Part shown: piece after piece, positions 41,214 to 49,739 of the stretch | Layout: the number at the start of each line of letters is the position of its first letter | Numbering within the stretch: position 1 is the stretch's first letter | Source: JAVEDQ01 sp963783105 | GTDB lineage: Bacteria; Actinomycetota; Actinomycetes; Frankiales; Frankiaceae | Assembly (NCBI GenBank): GCA_963783105.1 | Contig: CAWAMI010000007.1 | Span: forward strand, 620,001 to 684,000 | DNA length: 64,000 nt | Direction: 5' to 3' | Translations under genes and position numbers: made by a program | The notes under the pieces: model-generated | The model's input: only the letters and a program-made list of their open reading frames with translations | What the model was told of the DNA's origin: nothing | Databases searched by the model: none

Positions 41214-41972
41214 GTGCGGATAGCCCGGGTGAGCGTGGAAGGCAGTCCCCGGTTCGGGGTCGTCGAGGGGGAGGACGGCCTGCGCTCGGTGGCGCTGCTG
41301 TCCGGGCATCCCTTCGGTGAGGTGCAGTTGACCGGTGAGCGGGTGCCGCTGCGCAACCCGCTGGCGCCGATCCTGCCGAGCAAGATCATCGGGATCGGGA
41401 AGAACTACGCCGAGCACGCGGCCGAGATGGGCAGCGAGGCGCCGAAGGCTCCGTTGATGTTCCTCAAGCCCTCGACGTCGGTCATCGGGCCCGGGGACCC
41501 GGTGCGGATGCCGGACACGCGGGTCGACTACGAGGGCGAGCTCGCCGTGGTGATCGGGCGGCTGTGCCGCGAGGTACCGGTCGAGCGGGTGCCCGAGGTC
41601 GTCTTCGGCTACACCTGCGGCAACGACATCACCGCCCGCGACTGGCAGCGCGAGGACGACCAGTGGACACGGGCGAAGGGCATCGACAGCTTCTGCCCGC
41701 TCGGCCCCTGGATCGAGACCGATCTCGACCCGTCCGACCTGCGGCTGCGCACGTTCGTGGACGGGGAGGTGCGTCAGGACGGCCGGACCAGCATGCTGAT
41801 CCACGACGTGGCGACGCTCGTCTCCTACGTCTCGACCTACTTCACGCTGATCCCCGGCGACGTGATCCTCACCGGCACGCCCGCCGGCATCGGCCCGCTC
41901 GTCGACGGACAGCGGGTGGCGGTCGAGATCGAGGGCATCGGCACGCTCGAGAACCCGGTGGCCGCGCGATGA
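41214..41972 (+). CDS. fumarylacetoacetate hydrolase-family enzyme
   Basis: 252 residues. C-terminal FAH-fold domain: GIGKNYAEHAAEMG, metal ligands in VDYEGELAVVIGR (Glu-x-Glu) and CGNDITARDWQ, substrate loop GTPAGIGPL. Members hydrolyse or decarboxylate small 2-oxo acids and oxaloacetate-like compounds; exact substrate unknown. In mycobacteria the same family member precedes gltX, as here. Its TGA overlaps the gltX ATG (ATGA). GTG start with a TAGCGT box 7 nt upstream. Confidence 0.9.
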   Translation: MRIARVSVEGSPRFGVVEGEDGLRSVALLSGHPFGEVQLTGERVPLRNPLAPILPSKIIGIGKNYAEHAAEMGSEAPKAPLMFLKPSTSVIGPGDPVRMPDTRVDYEGELAVVIGRLCREVPVERVPEVVFGYTCGNDITARDWQREDDQWTRAKGIDSFCPLGPWIETDLDPSDLRLRTFVDGEVRQDGRTSMLIHDVATLVSYVSTYFTLIPGDVILTGTPAGIGPLVDGQRVAVEIEGIGTLENPVAAR

Positions 41973-43081
41973 GCTCCGGTTCCCTCGACAGCGGCGCCCG
42001 TGTCACCGTCCGACATCTCGATGCGCCACCGCTCGACGCCTCGATGCGCACCCGGTTCGCCCCCGCGCCCTCCGGCGACCTGCACGTCGGCAACCTCCGG
42101 ACCGCCCTGTACTCCTGGTCGTTGGCCCGTCGGCACGGCGGCACGTTCCTCCTGCGTGTCGAGGACACCGACCGGTCGCGGGTGAGTGACGAGGCCTTCG
42201 CCGCCGCGCTCGACGTGCTGCGGTGGATGGGCATCGACTACGACGAGGGACCCGACGTCGGCGGTCCGCACGCGCCGTACCGGCAGAGCGAGCGGCTCGG
42301 CGTCTACGCCGAGGCCGCAGGCCGGCTCGAGTCCGACGGTGCCGCCTACCCCTGCTACTGCACCCCGGCCGAGCTGGCCGAGCGACGCGAACAGGCCAAA
42401 CGGGAGAACCGCCCACCCGGCTACGACGGGCGCTGCCGCAGCCTGACCGCCGAGCAGCGGGCCGCCTTCGAGGCGGAGGGCCGCACGTCGGTGCTGCGCT
42501 TCCGGATGCCGGACGGCTCCACCACGTGGAACGACCTGGTCCGCGGCGAGATCACCATCGATCACGCCAACGTCCCCGACTTCGCGCTCACCCGCAGCGA
42601 CGGCCACCCGCTCTACCTGCTCGCGGCCGGCGTCGACGACGTGGCCATGGGGCTCACCCACATCGTGCGCGGCGAGGACCTCGTCACCGCGACGCCTCGG
42701 CAACTGGCGCTCTACGCCGCCCTCGGGCACCCGCAGGAGCGGTGGCCGGCGTTCGCCCACCTGCCGCTGATCGTCGGCAACGACAACGCGCCGCTGTCCA
42801 AGCGCAACGGCGAGGTCTCGATCGCCTGGTACCGCCGCGAGGGCTTCCTGCCCGAGGCGATGGTCAACTACCTCGCGCTGCTGGGCTGGTCACCGGGCGG
42901 GGATCGCGAGTTCTTCGGCGTCGACGTGCTGCACACCGAGTTCGATCTCTCCCGCGTCAGCCGCAACCCGGCCCGCTTCGACCTGAAGAAGCTCGAGGCG
43001 GTCAACGGCGACTGGATCAGGTCGCTGTCCGAGGAGGACCTCGCCGGGCGCATCCTGCCATTCCTCGAGGAGCCCGCGTGA
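41969..43081 (+). CDS. gltX: glutamyl-tRNA synthetase, catalytic part (first of two ORFs)
   Basis: 370 residues. Class I synthetase catalytic core: HIGH-type motif PAPSGDLHVGN (32-42), Cys-rich CYCTPAEL insertion, and the KMSKS-type APLSKRNG near 275-281. It activates glutamate and charges tRNA-Glu, and in bacteria without GlnRS also tRNA-Gln. A normal GltX is about 480-500 residues; this frame stops at TGA 43079, just after GRILPFLEEPA, and the anticodon-binding part continues in the -1 frame from a GTG overlapping the stop. Restoring one G (GCGTGAAC to GCGGTGAAC) would give one full protein. Either a frameshift, a sequencing error, or a real two-piece enzyme. Confidence 0.9.
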   Translation: MSSGSLDSGARVTVRHLDAPPLDASMRTRFAPAPSGDLHVGNLRTALYSWSLARRHGGTFLLRVEDTDRSRVSDEAFAAALDVLRWMGIDYDEGPDVGGPHAPYRQSERLGVYAEAAGRLESDGAAYPCYCTPAELAERREQAKRENRPPGYDGRCRSLTAEQRAAFEAEGRTSVLRFRMPDGSTTWNDLVRGEITIDHANVPDFALTRSDGHPLYLLAAGVDDVAMGLTHIVRGEDLVTATPRQLALYAALGHPQERWPAFAHLPLIVGNDNAPLSKRNGEVSIAWYRREGFLPEAMVNYLALLGWSPGGDREFFGVDVLHTEFDLSRVSRNPARFDLKKLEAVNGDWIRSLSEEDLAGRILPFLEEPA

Positions 43082-43482
43082 ACGTCGACCCCGAGCTGCT
43101 CGCGCGGGCCGTCCCGCTGATCCAGACCCGCATGAACCGGCTGACCGAGGCGCCCGGCCTGCTCCGCTTCCTGTTCGAGACCGAGGACGAGTTCGCGATC
43201 GAGGAGGCCGCCGCGACCAAGGCCCTCGGCGAGGGCTCCGGTGCCGTCCTGCTCGCGATGATCGAGGCCCTCGAGCAGCTCGGGGACTGGACCGCCGCCG
43301 AGATCGAGCCGGTCGTGTGGGGCGTGGGGGACAAGCTCGGTCTCAACAAGCGCAAGACGGCGGCGCCGGTGCGGGTGGCGGTGACGGGTCGGCTCGTCTC
43401 GCCGCCGCTTTTCGAATCCATGGAGCTGCTCGGTCGCGACCGGTGCCTCGCACGGCTGCGACGGGCCGCCGAGCGGCGCTGA
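43078..43482 (+). CDS. gltX: glutamyl-tRNA synthetase, anticodon-binding domain (second ORF)
   Basis: 134 residues from GTG 43078, overlapping the first ORF stop as GTGA. It matches the C-terminal anticodon-binding region of GltX: ELLARAVPLIQTRMNRLTEA, PGLLRFLF, VRVAVTGRLVSPPLFESMEL and GRDRCLARLRRA. It lacks any catalytic motif. If expressed separately by translational coupling it would have to associate with the catalytic piece; plsC-gpsA in this window uses the same GTGA overlap. More simply it is the displaced 3' end of one gltX gene. Confidence 0.88.
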   Translation: MNVDPELLARAVPLIQTRMNRLTEAPGLLRFLFETEDEFAIEEAAATKALGEGSGAVLLAMIEALEQLGDWTAAEIEPVVWGVGDKLGLNKRKTAAPVRVAVTGRLVSPPLFESMELLGRDRCLARLRRAAERR

Positions 43483-43563
43483 ACTCGCCGATTCCTGCAC
43501 GGGGCGCACGTCGGCCGCGTTAGCGTGCTCGGCGATCCCCTCGCTCGAGAAGAAGGAGCTGTC

Positions 43564-44169
43564 GTGCGCCGCGCCGCGCTGCTGTTGTGTTCCCTGGCCG
43601 CCGTCTCGACCCTGGTCACCGCGTGCGGTGGCGACGATTCGAGCTCAGCGGGCGCACCCGCCCCGGACTCGGCGGCCCCCGGCGCGGGGGCACCCAGTGC
43701 CACCCCGAGCAGCTCCGCACCGACTGCCGCCACCTCGGCGGCAGCGCTGCCCGCGGGCTGTTCCGCACCTGCGGCCGACGTCACGTACACGAGCGGCCCG
43801 GCCTCGCTCGACGTCACCTCTGGGCCGGGGCAGGGGCACTACGACCTGACGCTCGACACGAGCAGCAGCAGCGAGTACGCCGCCGACGACAAGGAGATCA
43901 CCGGCAACTGGCAGTCGGCCGACGAGAAGGCACAGCTGTACGTCGACATCGAGGGTTCAGACCCGTGTACCCCGGACGCCTTCGTCAAGATCGGCACGGA
44001 GGGACCGAGCGGTCCGATGTTCATCGACTCCAGTCACACCGCCTGCAAGGTCGAGCTGCCCTCGCTGGGCGCCGCCGGGGCACAGGGGAGCTTCACGTGT
44101 ACGCAGTTGGCCGGGGGTGGAGCCGGCATCACCATCGACGCCAAGGGCACGTTCACGCTGCTGCCCTGA
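43564..44169 (+). CDS. secreted lipoprotein, function unknown
   Basis: 201 residues from GTG 43564 with AAGAAGGAG upstream; TAGCGT at 43521-43526 is a -10. Signal peptide with lipobox (MRRAALLLCSLAAVSTLVTA, then Cys). A Ser/Ala/Pro linker follows, then a ~130-residue beta-rich domain (HYDLTLDTSSSSEYAADD, FIDSSHTACKVELPSLG, GAGITIDAKGTFTLLP) with Cys residues that may form a disulfide. I do not know the family. No neighbours explain it. Confidence 0.8.
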   Translation: MRRAALLLCSLAAVSTLVTACGGDDSSSAGAPAPDSAAPGAGAPSATPSSSAPTAATSAAALPAGCSAPAADVTYTSGPASLDVTSGPGQGHYDLTLDTSSSSEYAADDKEITGNWQSADEKAQLYVDIEGSDPCTPDAFVKIGTEGPSGPMFIDSSHTACKVELPSLGAAGAQGSFTCTQLAGGGAGITIDAKGTFTLLP

Positions 44170-44218
44170 CGCCGCGACGACCCTGACCTGCGATCCGACC
44201 CAGCCGAATCGCATCCGG

Positions 44219-44224
44219 TATGGT
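44219..44224 (+). promoter_or_regulatory. -10 box of the tRNA-Gln/tRNA-Glu unit
   Basis: TATGGT, ending 24 nt before the tRNA-Gln. No clear -35 is seen. Both tRNAs and the terminator at 44431 would form one transcript. Confidence 0.4.
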
Positions 44225-44248
44225 GGCGGAGCGGTCCTTCGGGACTGG

Positions 44249-44320
44249 TGGGGTATGGGGTAATTGGCAGCCCGACGGGTTCTGGCCCCGTTAGTCTAGG
44301 TTCGAGTCCTGGTACCCCAG
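44249..44320 (+). tRNA. tRNA-Gln (anticodon CUG)
   Basis: Acceptor stem TGGGGTA / TACCCCA, anticodon stem-loop ACGGG-TTCTGGC-CCCGT with anticodon CTG, and T-loop TTCGAGT. The 3' CCA is not encoded. Discriminator G. In an organism using GatCAB it is charged with Glu by GltX and then amidated. It lies 36 nt upstream of tRNA-Glu. Confidence 0.95.
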
Positions 44321-44355
44321 CGCTGCAGCCAGAGGCTTCTCAACACGCTGCACAG

Positions 44356-44428
44356 GGCCCCGTCGTCTAGCGGCCCAGGACGCCGCCCTCTCAAGGCGGT
44401 AGCGCCGGTTCGAATCCGGTCGGGGCTA
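44356..44428 (+). tRNA. tRNA-Glu (anticodon CUC)
   Basis: Acceptor stem GGCCCCG / CGGGGCT, anticodon stem-loop CCGCC-CTCTCAA-GGCGG with anticodon CTC, T-loop TTCGAAT between GCCGG and CCGGT. 3' CCA not encoded. Confidence 0.96.
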
Positions 44429-44430
44429 CA

Positions 44431-44466
44431 GGGCCTCCCACGGTGGAAACACCGGCGGGAGGCCCT
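44431..44466 (+). terminator. terminator after tRNA-Glu
   Basis: Stem GGGCCTCCC (44431-44439) / GGGAGGCCC (44457-44465) with a nested CGGTG-GAAA-CACCG stem. It directly follows the tRNA. Confidence 0.85.
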
Positions 44467-44587
44467 CAGTCGTTGTGGCGCGGTTCCGCGGGCTCGACCC
44501 GCGGCCGACTAGTCCGATATGCCCGGAAGAGGGCCCGGATGGGTCATTGGCGAGGTGTCCACCGAACGGCAGGCTGGAGACGTGTCC

Positions 44588-45934
44588 GTGGATCTGTCGT
44601 GGCTACCGCGAGGGCGCGGGCTCTCGCAGCCGGACTTCGAGGCGCGGCACCGCCTCATCACGATCATCCTCGCGCTGCACGTCCCGGGCATCGTCGTCTA
44701 CTCGCTGGCCACGGGACACAGCTTCGACGCCGGCCTGCTGAACGCACTTCCCGTCGCCATCCTGTTGCTCGGGGCGCTCCTGCCGGGCGCGAGGCTCCGC
44801 CGCAGCCTTGCCGCCAGCCTCGGTCTGCTCACCAGCTCCGCGGTCCTGGTGCACATCTCCGGCGGCCAGATCGAGCTGCACTTCCACTACTTCGTCGCCG
44901 TCGCGGTCGTCGCGCTCTACCAGGAGTGGCTGGTCTACCTGACCGCCATTTTGTTCGTCCTGGTCGAGCACGGGGTGCTCGGTCAGATCGACCACACCAC
45001 GGTCTACGCGCACGCCGGGAACCCGTGGGCCCTCGCGCTGGTGCACGCGGGCTTCATCTGCGCAATGGCCGCCGCGCAGCTCGGCTTCTGGCACTACCAG
45101 GAGCGGGCCCACGCGAACGAGGAGCGCTACCGCCGCGAGCTCTACGACGGCCAGGACAGCCTCGTCGCCCGGCTCGAGGACACGGCCCGGGTCCGGGCGG
45201 ACCTGGTCGGCACGGTCACGCACGAGTTCCGGACCCCGCTCACCGGCATCTCCGGCGCCCTGATGACGCTGCGGCGCCGACGGCATCGCCTGGACGACGC
45301 CAAGATCGACGATCTGCTCGATGCCGCGATGCTGCACGCCGACCGCCTGCGTCGGATGCTGGAGAACATGCTGACCGCCGCGGAGGCGACCTCGATCGAT
45401 GCCCAGGCGCAGGCGGATGTCGCCGCCTGCATCAGCGACATCGTCGGTTCGCTGCCCTCGGCACAGCGTGAGCGCGTGTTGCTCTACCTGCCCCAGGAGC
45501 TGCCGACGCAGATCGGCCGCGAGGCGTTGCAGCAGGTGCTGTCGAACCTGTTGAGCAACGCGCTCACGCACTCCTGGCCGGGCACGCCGGTGCACCTGTC
45601 GGCCGGACGGGTGGGCAGCGACGTCGTCGTCCGGTTCCGCAACAACGGCGCGGAGCTCGACGAGCGGACGATCGCGCGCCTGCTCCAACCCTTCACGCAG
45701 GTCGACGGTTCCGTCACCCGGAGCCACGAGGGCGTCGGTCTCGGCCTCTACGTGGTGCGGCGACTCGTCGAGGTCCACGGCGGCCAGCTGACGATCCACT
45801 CGGGGGAGGGCGTCGTCACCGCGGAGATCAACCTTCGCGCCTCGCTGGTGCCGGACACGCCGGCGGCGCTGACGGAGCAGCTCGCCCTGCCGCGCAGCGG
45901 CTCCGACGCGGATTCGACGCTCGAGCCCAGCTGA
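44588..45934 (+). CDS. membrane sensor histidine kinase
   Basis: 448 residues from GTG 44588 (CTGGAGA at good distance; GTG 44582 and ATG 44519 are alternatives). Five or six membrane helices fill residues ~20-170 (RLITIILALHVPGIVVYSLA). Then a dimerisation/phosphoacceptor helix with the H-box VTHEFRTPLTGISGAL and an ATPase domain with the N-box QVLSNLLSNALTHSWPG and G-box GVGLGLYVVRRLVEVHGG. No response regulator is adjacent, so it is an orphan; its partner is elsewhere. Input is probably through the membrane domain. Confidence 0.9.
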   Translation: MDLSWLPRGRGLSQPDFEARHRLITIILALHVPGIVVYSLATGHSFDAGLLNALPVAILLLGALLPGARLRRSLAASLGLLTSSAVLVHISGGQIELHFHYFVAVAVVALYQEWLVYLTAILFVLVEHGVLGQIDHTTVYAHAGNPWALALVHAGFICAMAAAQLGFWHYQERAHANEERYRRELYDGQDSLVARLEDTARVRADLVGTVTHEFRTPLTGISGALMTLRRRRHRLDDAKIDDLLDAAMLHADRLRRMLENMLTAAEATSIDAQAQADVAACISDIVGSLPSAQRERVLLYLPQELPTQIGREALQQVLSNLLSNALTHSWPGTPVHLSAGRVGSDVVVRFRNNGAELDERTIARLLQPFTQVDGSVTRSHEGVGLGLYVVRRLVEVHGGQLTIHSGEGVVTAEINLRASLVPDTPAALTEQLALPRSGSDADSTLEPS

Positions 45935-46033
45935 CCACGGCAACACATGAGGTAGCTCGTTCCGAACCCGCCCCTCGGCTGGCTCACGAGCCGTCCTGGA
46001 TCGGCACCTCGCGGGAACAGGCAAATCCGGGGG

Positions 46034-46075
46034 TGTGCGAGATCAGGGCACCCAGAGCGGCGCAAATCTCGCACA
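46034..46075. repeat. isolated 10-bp inverted repeat
   Basis: TGTGCGAGAT (46034-46043) and ATCTCGCACA (46066-46075) with 22 nt between. Outside, GCAAATCC at 46021 and GCAAATCT at 46062 also repeat. No T-tract, so not a usual terminator; it may be a REP-like or binding element. The remaining 45935-46177 gap has no gene. Confidence 0.6.
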
Positions 46076-46164
46076 GCCCTACGCGGGAACCGCGCGAGAA
46101 CGCCGGCTCTCGAGCGCCGCGAGCGGTGCCCATCCAGCGGTTCCGTGCTGGGTTGGTCGGCGCC

Positions 46165-46170
46165 TAGGGT
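46165..46170 (+). promoter_or_regulatory. leaderless -10 box, methyltransferase gene
   Basis: TAGGGT, 7 nt, ATG 46178. Confidence 0.55.
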
Positions 46171-46177
46171 GCCGGTC

Positions 46178-46954
46178 ATGAATGACTCGGGCTACCTCTA
46201 CGATCAGGCTTGGGAGCAGGAACGCGAGCGTCTGGCCGGCATCGAGGCGTTGTGGGATCCGGGGACCCAGGCGGTCTTGTCGCGGTATGTCCGGCCGGGT
46301 GGGCGAGTGCTCGAGGCCGGGGCCGGCGGGGGGTCGGTGGCGTCGTGGCTCGCGTCTCGGGTCGGTGGTGCGGGACACGTGCTGGCGATCGATCTCGACA
46401 CCCGCTTCGTCGAGCCGCAGGCATCGGATGTCCTGCAGGTGCAGCAGGCGAACCTCGTGACCGACGACCTGCCGGTGGGCGAATACGACGTCGTCCACAG
46501 CCGCATGGTGCTGGAGCACATTCCCGAGCGCGCAGAGGTGCTGCGTCGCCTCGTCGCCGCGCTTCGGCCGGGAGGGACGCTCGTCCTCGAGGACTACGAC
46601 TGGACCAGTTTCGGATTCGAGGCAACCGACGGGGCGCCGGCCCGCGGAGCCGCGGCGATCCTCGAGCTGATGGCGGCGGCCGGGTTCGACAGCGAGTACG
46701 GACGCCGCCTGGTTGCCGGAATCGCTGAGGCGGGACTCGACGATGTCATCGGGGAGGGTCGCTCGCTCGTCATCGACGGCCGCCATCCGGGCTACTCGTT
46801 CTTCGCACTGTCGTTCCAGCAGCTCGCGCCCGCCGCGATCGAGGCCGGCCTGTTGAGTCCGGATGATGCCGAGGTCGTCGAGGCACGGATGACGGCACGG
46901 AGCGAACGCATCATCACTCCGACTCTCTTCGCGGCCAGTGGCCGACGCAGATAG
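46178..46954 (+). CDS. SAM-dependent methyltransferase
   Basis: 258 residues from ATG 46178 (leaderless spacing). Class I Rossmann fold: motif I RVLEAGAGGGSVASWLASR, motif II acidic residue in VLAIDLDTRFVE, post-I SRMVLEHIPERAEVLRRL, and LRPGGTLVLEDYDW. Long C-terminal half (FDSEYGRRLVAGIAEAGLDD). Substrate unknown. Convergent with the SRPBCC gene. Confidence 0.88.
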   Translation: MNDSGYLYDQAWEQERERLAGIEALWDPGTQAVLSRYVRPGGRVLEAGAGGGSVASWLASRVGGAGHVLAIDLDTRFVEPQASDVLQVQQANLVTDDLPVGEYDVVHSRMVLEHIPERAEVLRRLVAALRPGGTLVLEDYDWTSFGFEATDGAPARGAAAILELMAAAGFDSEYGRRLVAGIAEAGLDDVIGEGRSLVIDGRHPGYSFFALSFQQLAPAAIEAGLLSPDDAEVVEARMTARSERIITPTLFAASGRRR

Positions 46955-46977
46955 CTGGGCCGAAGGACGTCAGGCTC

Positions 46978-47445
46978 TTAGTCCGACTCCAGCGAACGCC
47001 TCAACGACTCGAGGGTTCGGGTCCGCTCGCCTTTCGCCATCCGCGCCGCGATCGGCCTCATCCACCGCATCACGCCGAAGAGCTCACCCTCCGCGACGTG
47101 ATGAACGATCGTCCTGTCGCGGTCCGCCTCGAGGACGTATTCGGGTCGCGCCTGCAGCAGGTCGGAGCCGAACCAGCGGAGAGTCTCGCGGAAAGCGAGG
47201 CGCGACGGTGGCTCGTAGTCGGTCACTTCACCGCGGAACGTGCCCATCCTCGTGGCGTCGAGGTAGGCCGTTCCGATGCCGAGAGGGCCGTCGGAGGTGC
47301 GCTCCGACCGGCGGAACAGGCCCGTGCGGCGCATCCAGGTCCCGTAACCGTTCACGTCGGCCAGACGCTGGAACACTTCGCTGATCGGCCGGTCGATGGT
47401 CGTGTGCGTCTCGTACCGGATGGTGGTGCTGGATCTGTTCGTCAT
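46978..47445 (-). CDS. SRPBCC-family protein
   Basis: 155 residues, one helix-grip domain: IRYETHTTIDRPISEVFQRL, AYLDATRMGTFRGEVTDYEP, RLAFRETLRWFGSDLLQARP, and a long C-terminal helix (MRPIAARMAKGERTRTLESL). Such domains bind lipids or other hydrophobic ligands; no catalytic site is certain. The IclR gene ends 12 nt upstream of its start, so the two are probably co-transcribed. Confidence 0.85.
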   Translation of the reverse strand: MTNRSSTTIRYETHTTIDRPISEVFQRLADVNGYGTWMRRTGLFRRSERTSDGPLGIGTAYLDATRMGTFRGEVTDYEPPSRLAFRETLRWFGSDLLQARPEYVLEADRDRTIVHHVAEGELFGVMRWMRPIAARMAKGERTRTLESLRRSLESD

Positions 47446-47457
47446 CGGGTCGCCGCC

Positions 47458-48222
47458 TCACGCGTGAGGCTCGACAGCTTGCTGCACCACGGGCCGCGAC
47501 GCGAGCCTTCGAGGTCCAGCGGAGCCCGGGCTCGCGCTGAGGGCGGCACCGAGCTGGTCGGCGTGCCGCTGCACGGCCCCGGCGTGGCGTCGGCCGGGGA
47601 AGTCGGTGAGCCGGGGGATGGGCCCCGAGATCGACAGGGCGGCGACCAGCCGCCCGTCCGGTCCGAACACCGGTGCCGAGACCGACCCGAGGCCGGGCTC
47701 GCGCTCACCGACGCTGTCCGCCCACCCTCGCTGCCGGGTGGCCGCCAACTCGGCGGCGTCGAACGTCGCGCCGCCCGGAGGTGGCTCCTCGGAGAACGCG
47801 AGCAGCACGTGAGCCGCCGACCCGGCCGTCATCGGCAGCACGGTGCCCACCGGAACCGTGTCCCGCAGTCCGCTCTCCCGCTCCGCCGCCGCGACGCACC
47901 GCCGCGACCCGGAGTCCGGGTCGCTACGGACGTAGAGCTGGGCACTCTCCCCGGTCTCGTCCCGCAGCGCCTCCAGGACGGGCTGGGCGGCGGTGACCAG
48001 CGGATCCGGCGGCGGCGCCACCCGCGGGCCGAGGCGGAACCGGCCGTCCGGGGTCCGGTCGACGAGCCGGTGCACCTCGAGCGCGACGGCCAGGCGGTGC
48101 GCGGTCGCCCGCGGCAGCCCCGTACGGGCGGACAGCTCGGCGAGAGAGGCCGGACCCCGCTCCAGGGCGTCGAGAACGCGGACGGCCTTGTCAAGAACGC
48201 CGACTCCGCTATTGTTGTCCAT
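47458..48222 (-). CDS. IclR-family regulator next to leuCD (NdgR/LtbR-like)
   Basis: 254 residues from ATG 48222. N-terminal winged helix (DKAVRVLDALERGPASLAEL then SARTGLPRATAHRLAVALEV, ~9-57) and the IclR effector domain (VPVGTVLPMTAGSAAHVLLA, RERGxx-like RQRGWADSVGEREPGLGSVS). In Streptomyces and Corynebacterium the IclR protein divergent from leuCD (NdgR, LtbR) controls leuCD and often its own gene. The same arrangement here, with inverted repeats between the genes, makes this an orthologue by position and family. Confidence 0.9.
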   Translation of the reverse strand: MDNNSGVGVLDKAVRVLDALERGPASLAELSARTGLPRATAHRLAVALEVHRLVDRTPDGRFRLGPRVAPPPDPLVTAAQPVLEALRDETGESAQLYVRSDPDSGSRRCVAAAERESGLRDTVPVGTVLPMTAGSAAHVLLAFSEEPPPGGATFDAAELAATRQRGWADSVGEREPGLGSVSAPVFGPDGRLVAALSISGPIPRLTDFPGRRHAGAVQRHADQLGAALSASPGSAGPRRLASRPVVQQAVEPHA

Positions 48223-48235
48223 GGAGTGATACTGC

Positions 48236-48270
48236 CATCTCACACTATGAGACACAAGCCGAGTGAGATG
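48236..48270. promoter_or_regulatory. probable IclR-type operator before leuC
   Basis: CATCTCAC (48236-48243) and GTGAGATG (48263-48270) form a perfect 8-bp inverted repeat; inside it TCTCA-CACTA-TGAGA (48238-48252) is a second, tighter one. TATGAG at 48246 could serve as a -10. Binding of the adjacent IclR protein here is inferred. Confidence 0.65.
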
Positions 48271-48294
48271 GTACCCAGGGAAGAGGAGTCGTCG

Positions 48295-49731
48295 ATGGGA
48301 CGCACGCTCGCGGAGAAGGTCTGGGACGCCCACGTCGTCCCCACCTCCGAGACCGGCAGCGCAGGCACGGGCAGTCAGGACGACCCGGATCTGCTCTACA
48401 TCGACCTCCACCTCGTCCACGAGGTCACCTCGCCGCAGGCGTTCGACGGCCTGCGGCTGAACAACCGTCCCGTCCGGCGGCCGGACCTGACGCTGGCGAC
48501 CGAGGACCACAACGTCCCGACGACCGACACGTTGCTGCCGATCGCCGACCCGGTCAGCCGCACGCAGGTCGAGACGCTGCGCAAGAACTGCGCCGAGTTC
48601 GGGGTCCGCCTGCACCCGATGAACGACCCGGGGCAGGGCATCGTGCACGTCGTCGGTCCACAACTCGGGCTCACCCAGCCCGGCGTCACCGTGGTCTGCG
48701 GGGACTCGCACACCAGCACCCACGGCGCCTTCGGTGCGCTGGCGTTCGGCATCGGCACCAGCGAGGTCGAGCACGTGCTCGCCACGCAGACGCTGCCGCT
48801 GCGCCGCCCGAAGACGATGGCGATCACCGTCGACGGCGAGCTGCCGCCCGGCGTCACCGCCAAGGACATCGTGCTGACCATCATCGCGCGCATCGGCACC
48901 GGTGGCGGCGCGGGCTACATCATCGAGTACCGCGGCTCGGCCATCCAGGCGCTGTCCATGGAGGGCCGCATGACGGTCTGCAACATGAGTATCGAGGCGG
49001 GCGCCCGGGCCGGCATGATCGCGCCGGACGAGACGACCTTCGCCTACCTCGCGGGTCGCCCGCATGCGCCGCAGGGCGCGGACTGGACCACCGCCGTCGA
49101 CTACTGGCGCTCGCTGCGCACCGACGACGACGCCACCTTCGACCGCGAGGTCGTGATCGACGCCGCAGAGCTGTCGCCGTTCGTGACCTGGGGGACCAAC
49201 CCCGCGCAGGGCGTGCCGCTCGACGCGGCGGTGCCGGACCCGGCGGAGCTGCCCGAGAGCGCCCGGGCCGGCGCCGAGCGGGCCCTGACCTACATGGACC
49301 TCGCGCCGGGGACGCCGATCCGCGAGATCGGGATCGACACGGTCTTCCTCGGCTCCTGCACCAACGGGCGGATCGAGGACCTGCGCTCCGCCGCCGACGT
49401 CCTCCGGGGTCGGTCCGTCGCCGACGGGGTGCGGATGCTCGTCGTGCCGGGCTCGATGCTGGTCAAGCAGCAGGCCGAGGCCGAGGGTCTGCACGAGGTG
49501 TTCACCGCCGCCGGCGCCGAGTGGCGCAGCGCCGGCTGCTCGATGTGCCTCGGGATGAACCCCGACACCCTCGCCCCGGGCGAGCGGTGCGCCAGCACGT
49601 CCAACCGCAACTTCGAGGGACGGCAGGGCGCCGGCGGCAGGACCCACCTCGTCTCGCCCGGCGTCGCCGCGGCGACCGCCGTGACCGGCCGGTTCACGTC
49701 CCCGGCGGACCTACCTCTGAAGGAGCACTGA
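48295..49731 (+). CDS. leuC: 3-isopropylmalate dehydratase, large subunit
   Basis: 478 residues, normal. With LeuD it isomerises 2- to 3-isopropylmalate and may also act on citramalate. The [4Fe-4S] cysteines are C355 (LGSCTNGRIEDL), C415 and C418 (AGCSMCLGMNPDTLAPGERC). Other aconitase motifs: CGDSHTSTHGAFGALAFGIG, ATEDHNVPTTD. ATG 48295 with GAAGAGGAG upstream. leuD follows after 8 nt. Probably regulated by the divergent IclR protein. Confidence 0.98.
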   Translation: MGRTLAEKVWDAHVVPTSETGSAGTGSQDDPDLLYIDLHLVHEVTSPQAFDGLRLNNRPVRRPDLTLATEDHNVPTTDTLLPIADPVSRTQVETLRKNCAEFGVRLHPMNDPGQGIVHVVGPQLGLTQPGVTVVCGDSHTSTHGAFGALAFGIGTSEVEHVLATQTLPLRRPKTMAITVDGELPPGVTAKDIVLTIIARIGTGGGAGYIIEYRGSAIQALSMEGRMTVCNMSIEAGARAGMIAPDETTFAYLAGRPHAPQGADWTTAVDYWRSLRTDDDATFDREVVIDAAELSPFVTWGTNPAQGVPLDAAVPDPAELPESARAGAERALTYMDLAPGTPIREIGIDTVFLGSCTNGRIEDLRSAADVLRGRSVADGVRMLVVPGSMLVKQQAEAEGLHEVFTAAGAEWRSAGCSMCLGMNPDTLAPGERCASTSNRNFEGRQGAGGRTHLVSPGVAAATAVTGRFTSPADLPLKEH

Positions 49732-49739
49732 GCACAGCG

